64,000 nucleotides of DNA from Bryoerythrophyllum caledonicum (lineage: Eukaryota > Streptophyta > Bryopsida > Pottiales > Pottiaceae): contig OZ020521.1 in assembly GCA_963971425.1 (NCBI GenBank), forward strand, positions 26,366,012 to 26,430,011. Direction: 5' to 3'. The notes below the pieces were generated by a model. That model worked only from the letters and a program-made list of their open reading frames with translations, was not told the origin of the DNA and made no database searches. The translations under genes and the position numbers were made by a program. Shown piece after piece: positions 1-9,807 of the stretch; positions within the stretch are counted from its first letter, which is position 1; every line of letters begins with the position of its first letter.

Positions 1-1426
1 ATACTCCGTGACTGACGAGGGAAAGACCGAGGACCTATGGGATCCGCCGCCGATCTTCCAGCTGGTCGCCCTCGCTCCACGGCTTGTATCTTCGTCGTCG
101 CAGTCCCAAATCGCACGTTCTTGATCTTGTTGGAAAGCCAACGCTCTAATCTATCTACACCTTAAAGCTCAACTCGATTGGAGCAAAACTCCGTGACTGA
201 CAAGGAAAAAACCGAGGCCGTTTGAGATCCGCTGGTTGCCCTTGCTCCGCGGCTCGTATCTTCGTCTTCGCAGCTCCAAACCGCACGCTCTTGGGCTTGT
301 TGGAAAGCCAACGCTCTGATCTATCTACACCTAAAATCTTAACTTGATTGGAGCAATACTCCGTGACTGAGAAGGGAATTACCGAGTCCGTGTGAGATCC
401 GCCGCCGATCTTCCAGCTGGTCGCCCTCGCTCCACGGCTCGTATCTTTGTCGTCACAGCTCCAAATCGCACGCTCTTGGGCTCGTTGGGAAGCCGACGCT
501 CTGATCTATCTACGCTCAAATTTTCGTGATCATTGATTCAAAACTCTAGCCCACACGAGGGGAAACACCGAGGCCTACCTCTTCTCTCTCTCCACACACC
601 TCTCGGTTCCTAACTCTCACACAACCTTCATTTCCTAGCTCTCTCTCTACCAATTTCCTAACTCCCACCGTTCGAATGAACGGCCTCCAAGGGGGGTAAC
701 CCCAAAGCCCTTGCTCCCTTCTTGTTCCCAAGGTCGTTCCCTTCGTCGTTCACAGCCGCCAATTTTGGGTGGGCACATTAATGGTCACACTAAACAATAG
801 TAACTAAAAAACTAAAAAATCACTAGCCACCCTTGCATTTAACACAAGTGGGTGTCCCACTAACCAAGGAATATCTAAATCTAACCTTTGACTCCATGCC
901 ACATGTGTGTGCATGATCTCAATAAGTGAGCCTCTAAACTAATTTCAACGATGCAAATACTACCTAATTAGCCTAGATTGAATTCCCCTTGTTTTGGGTT
1001 ATGGCTAATTTGCCAAATGATGGTGAGGGTTTTTTTCCCAAGCCTTTGGGTCCCTTAAACTATTTTTTCCTCTTCCCTTTTCTTTGAGGCTCTTTGATTT
1101 TTTCCTTCTTCCTTCTTTTCTCCTTCTCACCATTTTTCCCTCCTTCCTATTGTTTTGGTTTTCTCCATCTTTTCTTATTTTTTTTTCTTTTTGTTTTCTT
1201 CTATTCTTTTAATTTTTTTTTTCTTTATTTTTTGGTTATCTTCCTAAAACTTCCGGTTACCACAATGTGGCTCCCACTGATGATTTAGTGCACGGAAGGC
1301 TTAATTGGTCAATCCAATCGAAAACCAAGAACTAACCAATGGGATAACCCATTTTCACTACTAGTTAACCCTTATGGACGCGATGCGCGGTCCATTCAAC
1401 CTCGTGGGCCGGTTTTGCGGCTCACA
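1..1426 (-). mobile_element. Right part of a family-B LTR (copy B1)
   Basis: This is the inner and outer end of a long LTR that begins before the window. From about 826 to 1426 it matches the last ~650 bp of the LTR at 35608-37958 and, in reverse complement, the start of the LTR at 51260-54174. It ends in GGCTCACA, the inverse of the TGTGAGCC that opens every family-B LTR here. No internal retroelement sequence follows on the right, so it may be a solo LTR. Strand is inferred from related copies. It is an incomplete fossil. Confidence 0.7.
4..545. repeat. Three ~170-185-bp tandem units inside LTR B1
   Basis: Units start near 4, 188 and 357, each opening with ACTCCGTGACTGA and containing a shared AAAGCCAACGCTCT-type block. 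They are clearly diverged from one another. They occupy the place in the LTR where other family-B copies carry different tandem arrays. Confidence 0.85.
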
Positions 1427-1640
1427 TATGGCGTAAGTGTTGGGCGCTGGCGTTCCCTCACAGTGGCCAATTCGGGGACGGTGCGGGGGGAAAAGGGTAA
1501 ACCCCCCTCCCTTCATCTCAAACTTGGGCACCTTCCCGCTGGCGTGGAAAATTCCCCGTCAGGGGTGGAGATGCTCTAACTACTGGATTTGTACCGTTAA
1601 AGTAAAAGCAAAATGAAGTGAAAAGTAAAGAAAAAATTCA
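1427..1640. other. Unassigned spacer
   Basis: Between the LTR end and the first palindrome I see no open frame, no repeat match within the window and no transposon terminus. A short GC-rich stretch (about 1430-1575) is followed by AT-rich sequence. Confidence 0.5.
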
Positions 1641-1641
1641 T

Positions 1642-1740
1642 ACTTTAGCTCTATTAGAGCTAAAGTGTGCACCATCAGGAAATGTAGGAAACTAAAAAGA
1701 AAATATGCACACTTTAGCTCCAATAGAGCTAAAGTGTGCA
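1642..1740. repeat. Two long palindromes, first of the intron-palindrome family
   Basis: At 1642-1667 and 1706-1740 lie two inverted repeats of the form CACTTTAGCTC...GAGCTAAAGTG. The second has perfect 15-bp arms (TGCACACTTTAGCTC) around a 5-base centre. They share arms with the palindromes at 3622-11377 but have a TATTA/CAATA-type centre instead of GAGTC. They mark the left limit of the palindrome-bearing unit. Confidence 0.85.
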
Positions 1741-2820
1741 CTGACATTTATTTTATAATTATACAATTGCAAGATGTGGTCTTAACATACTTAATGTCAG
1801 TTCGATTCTCAAAGTATATAATATCAAACTCATAAATAATCAAAACGTGAATTCAAAGTAATAGAATCTTAAAATCGTAGCTTTAAAACTCTCTTAAGTG
1901 TGCTTCACCTAATAATTGGTGTAGGAGGAACTTATATACATCGATGGTAATGAATTTATTCCTTCTCTAATGCAGAAATTGAAATCCAGTCAAGTGAAAG
2001 CCAGCTGATCCACTGAAAGCATGACAGAAAACTAAACACTATAATCCTATTTGTAACAGTAAACACTATAATCGTTCACTTCCGTCCAATCCAAGTTTGT
2101 GTATTATTGAGAAAATGCCAATTTAGAAGTTTTAATTGAGATCATACGAATGAAATTGGAAATAATCACATTTCTTTTGCTATCTGTTTGTTGCCCGAGA
2201 ATATGCAAAATTGTAGTGTTAATGGCCAAGAAAAATTGCGTAGGAAATTTACGAGTACAGAAATACAACACGCGCGTAATATCTAGAACTTACATTAGAA
2301 AGATTAAAATGGCTTCTTGAAACTCCGGGTATCAATAATGAAGGTGAATAATTTGTGGTGCATCCATCTGTAATATCCGAGGGTCTCACCCGAATATCAC
2401 GAAGGGTATCCCGAGGGTATCTCGGGAGCACCACACGTCCACAGGGTTTCGACCCTCACGGCTTTAGGTGCCCCCGAAGGTACCCTACAAACTCCTGGGG
2501 CTCGCATATTCTCTTCCTTTTCGTTGCTGTGAGTTTTGTGTGTGTCCGTGTACGTTCTTGTTTTGTGAGGGTTGTGCGTTTATGCGTCGGTTCGTCGTGG
2601 TTTTGTGTGTGTTTGTCTAGGCGTTGTTGTTTTCTGAGGCGAGTTTGCGGTTTGTGTTGGTTTCGTAATGTTCAGGGTCTGTTAAGTTTGTGTATATTGT
2701 ACTGCTGCGTTTAGGCTTTCGTGCGTTTAGGCTTTCGTGGGCGTTAGGGTTTCCTGCAGATAGGGTTTGTAGGACGTATGATTCTTAATTGTGTGAGTTC
2801 GTGTCCACTGGAGCGTTGGA
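1741..2820. other. Gene-free flank upstream of the palindrome-unit gene
   Basis: AT-rich to about 2340, then more GC-rich from 2350 with short GGGTATC/CCCGAGG repeats (about 2365-2440) and GT-rich tracts. The downstream gene's promoter probably lies in the latter half, but no convincing TATA or initiator could be fixed. No coding sequence is supported. Confidence 0.4.
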
Positions 2821-2825
2821 GTTTA

Positions 2826-2972
2826 GGGCTGTTTGTGTGAGATTGTGAGGGTTTCTGTGAGTTTCTGCGAGTTTGTGAGTTTGTGTGAGTTTCTAGGAGT
2901 TTCTGTGAGTGTGTGTGAGTTTCTAGGAGTTTCTGTGAGTGTGTGTGAGTTTCTGCGAGTATCTGTGAGCAC
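2826..2972. repeat. GTGAGTTTCT minisatellite in the leader
   Basis: Short imperfect repeats of GTGAGTTTCT/GCGAGTTTGT, including a duplicated block of about 28 bp (TGTGAGTTTCTAGGAGTTTC). It lies upstream of the probable 5'-untranslated intron of the large gene and would be in or just upstream of its leader. Confidence 0.7.
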
Positions 2973-3059
2973 GTACAGTCTGAAACGGCGGTGCTCGGAG
3001 GATTGACGTGAAGAAGGAACAAGACTTGCAGCTTTTTCAGTCGGATTTCATAGTTTTAA

Positions 3060-3460
3060 AGGTAACTGCACTTATTCAGTCTTGCATTTCTTTTGATATT
3101 TGTGTAGTTTTGCTTTAGATATGATGTATTGAAACAATATGATAGCATTGCTTTTGATGTATGTGTGAGAAGGTAGATGAGATTGTGTATTCAATGTGGT
3201 GGTTTGAATGTGGTAGTTTGAATGTGGTGGTTTGTGGTGGTTTGTGGTTATTTGTCGTGGTTTGTGCTAGTTTAGATGTGCACATTGAATTCAATGTCGT
3301 GGTTTCAATTGCTAAATTCAATGTGCTGAATTCAATGTGTTAATTTCAATGTGCTCATTTGAAAGTGCTGATTTCATTGTGAATGATTTCAATGTGTTGG
3401 TTTCCATGTGCTACTTTGTTTGATTTTGTGTGTGTGGGTTTGTTATTGTTGTTGCAGGAC
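3060..3460 (+). other. Probable 5'-UTR intron with TTCAATGTG repeats
   Basis: A good donor (AAAG then GTAACTG at about 3059/3060) and an acceptor (GTTGTTGCAG, near 3458) bound an intron rich in the degenerate repeats GTGGTTTG and TTCAATGTG (about 3190-3415). The short exon after it carries the ATG at 3505. This intron, unlike those in the coding part, has no TTAGCTCGA palindrome. Confidence 0.5.
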
Positions 3461-3621
3461 TTCTAGTTCCAGCAGAATTTGTCTGGGATTCAGGTTCATA
3501 ATTAATGGCTGAAAGGTAAAATCCATGCTCTCACCCATGAGCCCTAAACCCTACGCCTTCAATATCATATAACGAAAGACGGATCTGCACAAACTGCAAT
3601 AAATAAGCTCTTCAATAAACA

Positions 3622-4156
3622 CAGTTTAGCTCGAGTCGAGCTAAACTGGGACATCGATATTGCACTATTGTCCACACTTTAGCTCGACTCGGGCTAACGT
3701 GGGCCTCCACTGTGCAAAATGGGCCACACTTTAGCTCGACTCGAGCTAAAGTGGGGCCACCACAGAGCAATATGGCCCACACTTTAGCTCGAGTCGAGCT
3801 AAAGTGAGATCCCCCGTGTGCTCTTGTGGCTGCATTTACCTCGACTCGAGATAGAGTGCGCTCTCCAGTGCTCTTTTGGCTACATTTAAACTCGACTCGA
3901 GGTAAACTATGGCCAATGACGCACACTGGAGAGGGCACTTTAGCTCGACTCGAGCTAAAGTGTGGTCAATAGTGCACAATGGAGGCCCTCTAAAGCTTGA
4001 GTCGAACAGAAATGTTCGACTTAATACGTCTATGGTTGCGCCAAAGCCGGCTGTAGGAACAGTAATCATAATAACTACTCTCAAACTCTCGGTCTGAAAA
4101 ATGTCATGGCCTTCCAGTAAAGCCAACACACATTACCTCGAATCGAGCTAAAGTGT
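3622..4156. repeat. Cluster of nine or more palindromes in intron 1
   Basis: Copies of the TTAGCTCGA(G/C)TCGAGCTAA palindrome occur at about 3622-3648, 3675-3700, 3728-3752, 3779-3805, 3835-3856, 3883-3905, 3936-3962 and 4131-4156, with a worn copy near 3989-4008. Spacing in the left part is a rather even 50-55 bp. The arms usually extend to CACTTTAGCTCGA. All lie inside the first coding intron (3516-4894). Confidence 0.9.
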
Positions 4157-4242
4157 ATGACATTAAACTTAAACAACTCAAACACAACTACACTCAAACT
4201 TTAAACACTCCAAAGGTATAGTAAACCAATGATATCGACGAC

Positions 4243-4400
4243 CCAACTCATGTCCACTTCTCGTTAAATTCTCACATGTGTGCAAGAACTTCAGTCACGC
4301 TTCAACCACTTGAGAACCTCAAAGAGTGAGGTTCGTGAGTGATTTAAGGGTGAACTGAAGCTCTTTCACAATTCTGAGAGTTAAACGAGAAGTAGCCATG
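4243..4400. repeat. Long imperfect hairpin, copy 1
   Basis: The arms CACTTCTCGTT ... AAGAACTTCAG ... GAGAACCTCA and their complements ... TGAGGTTC ... CTGAAGCTCTT ... AACGAGAAGTAG fold into a hairpin of roughly 70-75-bp arms with scattered mismatches and a 3-5-nt loop near 4325. It lies in intron 1. The geometry resembles a plant miRNA precursor or a foldback element. Confidence 0.75.
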
Positions 4401-4483
4401 ATTTGAAAATAGATGTATAGGAAATTCGTTTGAATGAATATTGTAAGTGTCAGAACTATTCAGCTATGCAATCCATGCATGAG

Positions 4484-4509
4484 CACTTTAGCTCGAGTCG
4501 AGCTAAAGA
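4484..4509. repeat. Intron-1 palindrome between the hairpins
   Basis: CACTTTAGCTCGAGTCGAG followed by CTAAAGAT; one arm end is worn. Confidence 0.9.
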
Positions 4510-4559
4510 TGAAGCTAAAACATGAATACAACATTGATACATTGGTGTAATTGCAGTCT

Positions 4560-4722
4560 CCTAACTCAACTCACGTCTACTTTTCGTTCACCTCTCATAA
4601 ATCGTGCAAGAGCTTCAGTCCCGCTTCAACCACTTGAGAACCTCAAAGAGTGAGGTTCGTGAGTGATTTGAGCGTGACCTGAAGCTCTTTCACAGTTCTG
4701 AGTGTTAAGGCATGAGTTGATT
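4560..4722. repeat. Long imperfect hairpin, copy 2
   Basis: A diverged copy of the hairpin at 4243-4400, about 315 bp downstream in the same intron. The central arms GAGCTTCAG ... GAACCTCA / TGAGGTTC ... CTGAAGCTC are conserved between copies while flanks differ, and changes are spread over both arms. Confidence 0.75.
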
Positions 4723-4796
4723 GTAAGCGTCTAAGAGAATGGTCAAATTGACTAGATTTTCTTGCAGAGCATTATTTACATACTTGTATTTAGTTA

Positions 4797-4824
4797 CACA
4801 TTAGCTCGAGTCGAGCTAATGTGT
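4797..4824. repeat. Intron-1 palindrome near the exon-2 acceptor
   Basis: A perfect palindrome with compensating changes: CACATTAGCTCGA on one arm and TCGAGCTAATGTG on the other (CTTT/AAAG replaced by CATT/AATG on both sides). Confidence 0.9.
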
Positions 4825-4894
4825 GACCTCACTGTCCTAAACGGATGATCATTAAAACAATCTAGTATTTGTGCTCCGTTTCGTGTTTGTGCAG

Positions 4895-6341
4895 ATCTGA
4901 GAGGGACATGATGGTGTCTCAGCTGCAGCACTTCTTCGAGCCAAAGCCTGTCGACATTGACGATGACGATGGAGACGACAAAAACCACTTAGATTGCTGG
5001 GAGCTCAAGGATCCTTCGATGACACTGAAGTGGACGCTGCTGTGGGCCCCCTACACTGAGAATCTAGTGTTTGGTCAGACCTTCGCTGGTGATATCCATG
5101 AACCCCAGCACATCGACTTCAAGACCAAAATCATTGATGTAGTCCACGAAGATAACGATATAGTGAAGTTGTCGTGTGAGACAACCACTGAGTCTGTCGA
5201 TCCTTATATGTTCACTATTGTAGTGAACAATACTTCGTCTCCCTTCTGTATCTTCGACTTAGTCAGTTCTCTTAGGGGGTCACAGTTTGATGACATAGTG
5301 GCTCAGGTCGACCACGAAATCTCCCAAAAGAAATGGGAGACTAGTAGTGGTCAGCCGCTGAAAGCGAAGGCTGTAGCGAACAAACTCCGCGTCATTCTTT
5401 CCAGAATGAGTACTTTTGCCGCTCTTGAGAAGGCGAAATTAATCGCGTCTAGGCGCCCAATAGAACTTTCGGTAGTTTCTGGTGCCGTAACCGGTAGCTA
5501 GAATATAAGTCAAGCATCGGAACCGGTAAGAACTCCAGGTGCAAGAGCAAGTCGAAGCACCCTGCGCAACACGCTGTCAACGTCTCCCGTCAAGAAGCGC
5601 TCAGCTGCCAAGAAGCCGGAGACTTCTTCCAGGAAGAAGACGAAACTCGTTTCAGAGGAAGAGTTGGCCAATTCGATGGCCTCTGCACTGTTGGAACTCC
5701 CTTCGGCGCTCGGGTTTGGAGAGGTAACAGACTACACCAACGTCCAACAGATATATCAGAAATTCTGGACGGAGTGTCAGAGCTGTTTTTTCCAAGGAGA
5801 CAGAGAGATGAAGATCGAGCTTGATGTGATGAGGCTGCATAATGCACCGCCGGAGTGGATAATCCGTGCATTCGAACCTCGTGGTATGGAGGAGTTGAAG
5901 CATTACTACCTCGAAATGCCGGACAAGACGCAGAAGCAGACTCTCTACGTCATGCCCAAGCTCGATCATATGCCAACGAAGGTTGAGGAGCTCAGCGACT
6001 GCGACTTCTATATCATCAACGGCCAGCAGAGCGTTGCTGCATCAAACTCGATGATAAACGGTACCGTGCCGGAGGTTATGAGAAGGCACTTCCGAACATG
6101 GCAGTGTTACATTGTCTGGACGGAGGACCCTGAGAAGCTGAGGAAGATTTCCGCGTATTTTAATCGCGTAAATCACTTGGTCCAATTCAAGCCGACGTGG
6201 GCAACAAATATCCTTGGCTCTCGCACGTTGTGGATCCAAGCTGGAAGACCGATGCCGAAGCACTCCGCCGCAGGCATTCACGGGTCCCATAGATCAGGTC
6301 GGAGAACGGCAGTGGAGATTGCCAATGACAAGAAGTTTGAG
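4895..6341 (+). CDS. Exon 2: N-terminal region and ParB-like domain
   Basis: Follows a GTTTGTGCAG acceptor and joins the tiny ATG exon (MAER) in phase. An acidic stretch (DIDDDDGDD) is followed by an unrecognised N-terminal region, then a Lys/Arg-rich segment (about 5560-5650). The segment at about 5880-6180 has the layout of a ParB/DGQHR-like fold: GMEELKHYY, TLYVMPKLDH, then FYIINGQQS where active ParB-like proteins have DGxHR, then ISAYFNRVNH. The same layout recurs in the pseudogene at 27500-27780 with canonical DGNHR. The degenerate motif here suggests loss of the ParB-type CTP/nucleic-acid chemistry. A TAG sits at 5499; the same frame continues beyond it. The ParB assignment is by motif and spacing only. 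Confidence 0.5.
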
Positions 6342-6365
6342 GTAATTAATCTTAACCAAGGTCAT

Positions 6366-6485
6366 GCACTTTAGCTCGACTCGAGGTAACTTCTGTGCTT
6401 GTCCTTCTTAGTATAGTTTTGTATACAGATTCAAGCACTTGGAGTGTACACTCTCCGGTTCCAAGTTAACTCGACTCGAGTTAAC
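6366..6485. repeat. Two palindromes in intron 2
   Basis: 6366-6390 and 6465-6485 within the 225-bp intron 6342-6566. The second, GTTAACTCGACTCGAGTTAAC cut to its core AACTCGACTCGAGTT, has changed on both arms so that pairing is kept. Confidence 0.85.
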
Positions 6486-6566
6486 CTGCATTTTTGGGTC
6501 CTGCTGGTTTGGTTTTTTTCCTTCTGTGGTTGTACGCTAAATCAACACTGCCAATGTTCTGCACAG

Positions 6567-7934
6567 CCATTTCTAAACGCGGTTCGTGAGCGCTTCGCAA
6601 TGATTGACGTCGCCAAAAGCCAGGCAGCGCTCAAGAAAGCCGGAAAGGCGAAGGAGCTCTCGATTACAAACGAGGTGAAGATTATCACCTCGTCCGATGA
6701 GACCTTCAAGCTCTGGTCGGATGTCATCTCTTCGGCGGCACAAGGCGACCTCATCAATGTGGATTCAACAACGTCGCCCTTGTCGAAGTTTAAGGACGCC
6801 AAGTCCTGGGTGCCTGAGAAAGATGGGGTATTGACGCGCGAGTTCTTTAAGTTTTTCGGCAATATGACCGAGGTTGATCACGCAACGCTGTGTAAGCATA
6901 TTCTTAATCGATCAGGGCCATCGCAAAAACTACCTTATCCTAAGGTGGTTGTAAAGCAGCCGCAATCACTGCTGGAGGATTGCTACAGCGCCCGGGACTG
7001 GGTCGATCGAAGGAAGAGGAAGGAGGTCGCTCGGATGGAGCTTCAGTTGATCACGCCGAAGCTCGCCTTCTTCAACAGCACTGGAGCGTATAGTCATTCC
7101 AACTGGCGAAAGTTCAAGAAGGACTACAACGTCAGCAAGGCCTCGAAGCGTGCCCTCTTGGATTGGGGTCCACCGGATTCGTACTACGCAAACTCAAGGC
7201 AGACGCAGTTTCGCAACTGCAAATGTGAAGATCTCTCTCCGTATGCGAAGGAGTTCTTCAGAGTCTTCCTCGATGTGCGGGCGCGGTTCGTTGCACCTGT
7301 GGGGGCCTTGCACTTTCGTCCATACAAGGCGGCAACCAACTCGCTCGGTCGATGGCCCTCGAATGCGTGGCGTAACTTGGGCTGCAACGTGAAGCTCGGC
7401 ATCATCGACTTCCGTAATATCTCTGGGTTCGTAGGGAAGGCGACGTCGTCATTGGAGAAGCCCTTCTTCGACGAGTTCATGACAATGTTCGCATCGAAAG
7501 GGCATCCTTCTCTCATTGGTCTTCCAGCGTGGCTCTTCATTTGCGGCCACGAGCTGTCACACCTTCAAGTGACAGCGTTTGCTGAGGGCTCATCGTTGTG
7601 CCATGCGTACGATGTCCTGCAGTCGAAGTATCTTCTCTCCGACAACGAGCGCTTGGGGGGATTCGCGCCGAAGACCAACAACGCTCTCGACTTGGTTCGC
7701 CTCCTCTTTCTCTTTAAGAAAGAGCTTACGCAGACTCCGGCCGTGAAGAAGATCAACGCAGCTCCGGAGCATGTGTTGCACACCAAGCTACGCAAGTACA
7801 ACGAGCTGGCGTACTCCATGAACATGAACGAGCTGAGAATGGAGTTCTTTATCAAGGTTCTGGAGCTGTTCTGCAAGAAAGGGGATTCTATTGTCTAACT
7901 GTTTTGCGGGACGAAATTACTGACTACGAGTGTG
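6567..7934 (+). CDS. Exon 3: possible degenerate methyltransferase-like domain
   Basis: Starts after CTGCACAG in phase 0 and ends at a perfect donor (GTG then GTGAGT). Most of it is an unrecognised, evenly coded region of about 450 codons. Around 7381-7570 the order VKLGIIDFRN ... FFDEFMTMF ... WLFICGHEL resembles the catalytic motif IV and following strand of DPP(Y/W)-type N-methyltransferases, with DFRN in the DPPY place. ParB-methyltransferase fusions are common in phages, so the combination is plausible, but the catalytic motif would be lost. If real, the TAA at 7896 would end the protein 12 codons before the donor; the donor and matching phase argue it is a nonsense change. Confidence 0.35.
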
Positions 7935-7948
7935 GTGAGTATCCTTGC

Positions 7949-8192
7949 AGATTAGCTCGACTCGAGCTAAACTGTTGATCCCTCTCTCTGACTGTGAATG
8001 TATTGTTTCAGAGAGGTCGTTTCTCATGCTTTGTAGCGTGGCACTTTAGCTCGAGTCGAGGTAAAGTGCCGGCTTATACTTATATGGTTTTTTAGCAGTC
8101 GTCAATCGCGTCATATTCTTCCATGTTTTAATGGCTGCGTTTTCATATCAGTGTTCTTCTATGCTCACTTTAGCTCGAATCGATCTAAAGTG
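7949..8192. repeat. Three palindromes in intron 3
   Basis: Copies at about 7949-7974, 8041-8069 and 8166-8192, all inside the intron 7935-8219. Two keep CACTTTAGCTCGA on the left arm; 7949 ends CTAAACTG. Confidence 0.85.
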
Positions 8193-8219
8193 TAACTTGT
8201 TTAATCCATTGGTGTGCAG

Positions 8220-9189
8220 ATGTTGGATCTAGAGGCATTCTGCATATCCCACGACACCGATGAGCAGGACCTGAACGACGCCCAGGATGTAGCGTTGTCG
8301 TTGGATCGGGCCGATTTCGTTCTTGGTTCATATCACATTAGCTCGGAGATCTTCCCCGAGCTTGGAGAGGCTGTTGCCAAGGGGAAGGCGAAGGCAATTA
8401 TCGATCTCGTCGATGAGGAGGAGGAGGAGGATGTGGTCCCGAGCCCCATTGGTATGTGCCCGAGCACCAGTACGGTCACACCTGATGCCGATTCCCATGA
8501 TGACTTCGATACCAACACTCCGGCGGAGCTTCATAGTGGCTCTCAGTCTGAAGCGGGAGAGACAATGGGTACCTCGCGGCAGCGGCTCGATTTCCTGGAG
8601 TTGGAATCGCTTGATATCTCCGAGAGGCCTCATTCAGCTCCGACCTTGGGTGGGTCATCCGCTCGCCCCGCAGCCAAGAAGAGGAAAGTCGCCAGCGCGA
8701 CCGGCCGCTCACCGTTGGCAATGGCGAGCAGTGCTCAGGATGACATCAGGTTTATCGCCCTCGAGAAGAAGCTCGAAGAGGAGGCCACCCGGATGCGGTT
8801 GATGGAGCAGCGGCTGGCGGAGCGTGACGAGGAGCTCAGGGATATGCAACAGAGGCGTGACGAGGAGATGAAGAGGGACCAAGACCAGAGGCATAACGAC
8901 ATGATGCTCGTGATGCAGAGATTCATGATGGCTACTATGCCTCCTGTCGCCACGACACAAACCGTAGTGAATTCTACGATCCCTCAGCCTCCAATCTCAG
9001 CTGACGATGAGACTAGGAGCCTGCCTCGCGGTTCGCTTATGCCGTCTCCGGCGGGTTCCTCCCCCGTCTCCATGGGGGCTCAATCGCTGCCTGATCCCCC
9101 GTCCCCGCCGACCCGCCCCTCTTCCTCCCCGAAGTCGCCCGCTCGGGACGATTCTGTCGTTGATGTCCCCAGCTCATCGTCAGCTTAGT
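8220..9189 (+). CDS. Exon 4: acidic, coiled-coil and Pro/Ser-rich linker
   Basis: Starts right after a GTGTGCAG acceptor. It encodes an acidic segment (VDEEEEEDVV, near 8410), a Ser/Thr/Asp-rich stretch, a basic AKKRKVAS patch (near 8675) that resembles a nuclear localisation signal, then a strong heptad-like coiled coil rich in E, R, Q and M (about 8755-8920). It closes with a Pro/Ser-rich tail. The TAG at 9186 lies one codon before a good GTAACG donor at 9190 that is in phase with the next exon, so it may be a nonsense change. No enzymatic domain is visible; the role is probably nuclear tethering or oligomerisation (inference). Confidence 0.5.
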
Positions 9190-9282
9190 GTAACGTAGTT
9201 GCGAATGTATAGAGGCAGAACATTTTGTAAATGTCCAATTTTGTACTCCAGTATTTTTGTTAATATTATAGTGCTCAGTGAT

Positions 9283-9309
9283 CACTTTAGCTCGACTCGA
9301 GCTAAACTG
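9283..9309. repeat. Palindrome in intron 4
   Basis: CACTTTAGCTCGACTCGAG followed by CTAAACTG, inside the intron 9190-9391. Confidence 0.85.
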
Positions 9310-9391
9310 CTTGACATGTGACGACTCTGACATTGTATCAGTGTCCAATGTGCGCATGAGCTGATGGGTTGAAGTTGTTGAATTTTTTCAG

Positions 9392-9663
9392 ATCTTAGTT
9401 TTGATGATGACGCGATTGCTCAACCAGTCGTAGATGAGGTCGTCCAAACTACAGTCCCAGTCGTAGAGGATGTCGTCCAATCTTCGGCCGTGCTCGTAGA
9501 CGAGGTCAATCGTGATTCTCCTGTCCAGGAGCCCGCTCTTCTTGTCCCGGAACCGTGCCCCCAAATGGTTCTGGAGCACTCGAGGGCCCTTGACACCGTC
9601 CAAGTTTCGTCGGAATCGATGGGGGTCCAAAACGAATTGCTTCAAGACGATGAAGTTCTCGAG
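9392..9663 (+). CDS. Exon 5: acidic Val/Asp-rich linker
   Basis: After a TTTTTTCAG acceptor the frame encodes repeated PVVDEVVQ / PVVEDVVQ / VLVDEVN blocks, a low-complexity acidic linker. A GAG-GTGCTC donor at 9663/9664 is in phase with the acceptor at 9807/9808 that leads into the FCP1-like exon. If that donor is not used, the frame ends at a TAA at 9674-9676. Confidence 0.45.
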
Positions 9664-9807
9664 GTGCTCTTCTAACACTATCCACACTCTGCGCTTCCCC
9701 ATGTTGCTTCCCCCCCCGTTTGCTCTCTTCGTTCTACATTATGTTGACTTGTCGTTGTTAATGAATCTTTAGTAATATTGTTCGTTCTCCTGGCGTTTCC
9801 GAACCAG

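Noticed and set aside
1-545. Centromeric-type satellite (~180-bp units)
   Set aside because: Only three diverged units are present and they sit inside an LTR whose other copies hold different arrays at this place.
1094-1288. 64-residue Phe-rich frame
   Set aside because: It is a by-product of the T-rich tract in the LTR; no start context, conservation or neighbour supports it.
3622-3962. Regularly spaced palindromes that look like a short CRISPR array
   Set aside because: The repeats are complete palindromes with varying arms, the spacing drifts, copies continue singly into later introns, and the setting is a eukaryotic gene.
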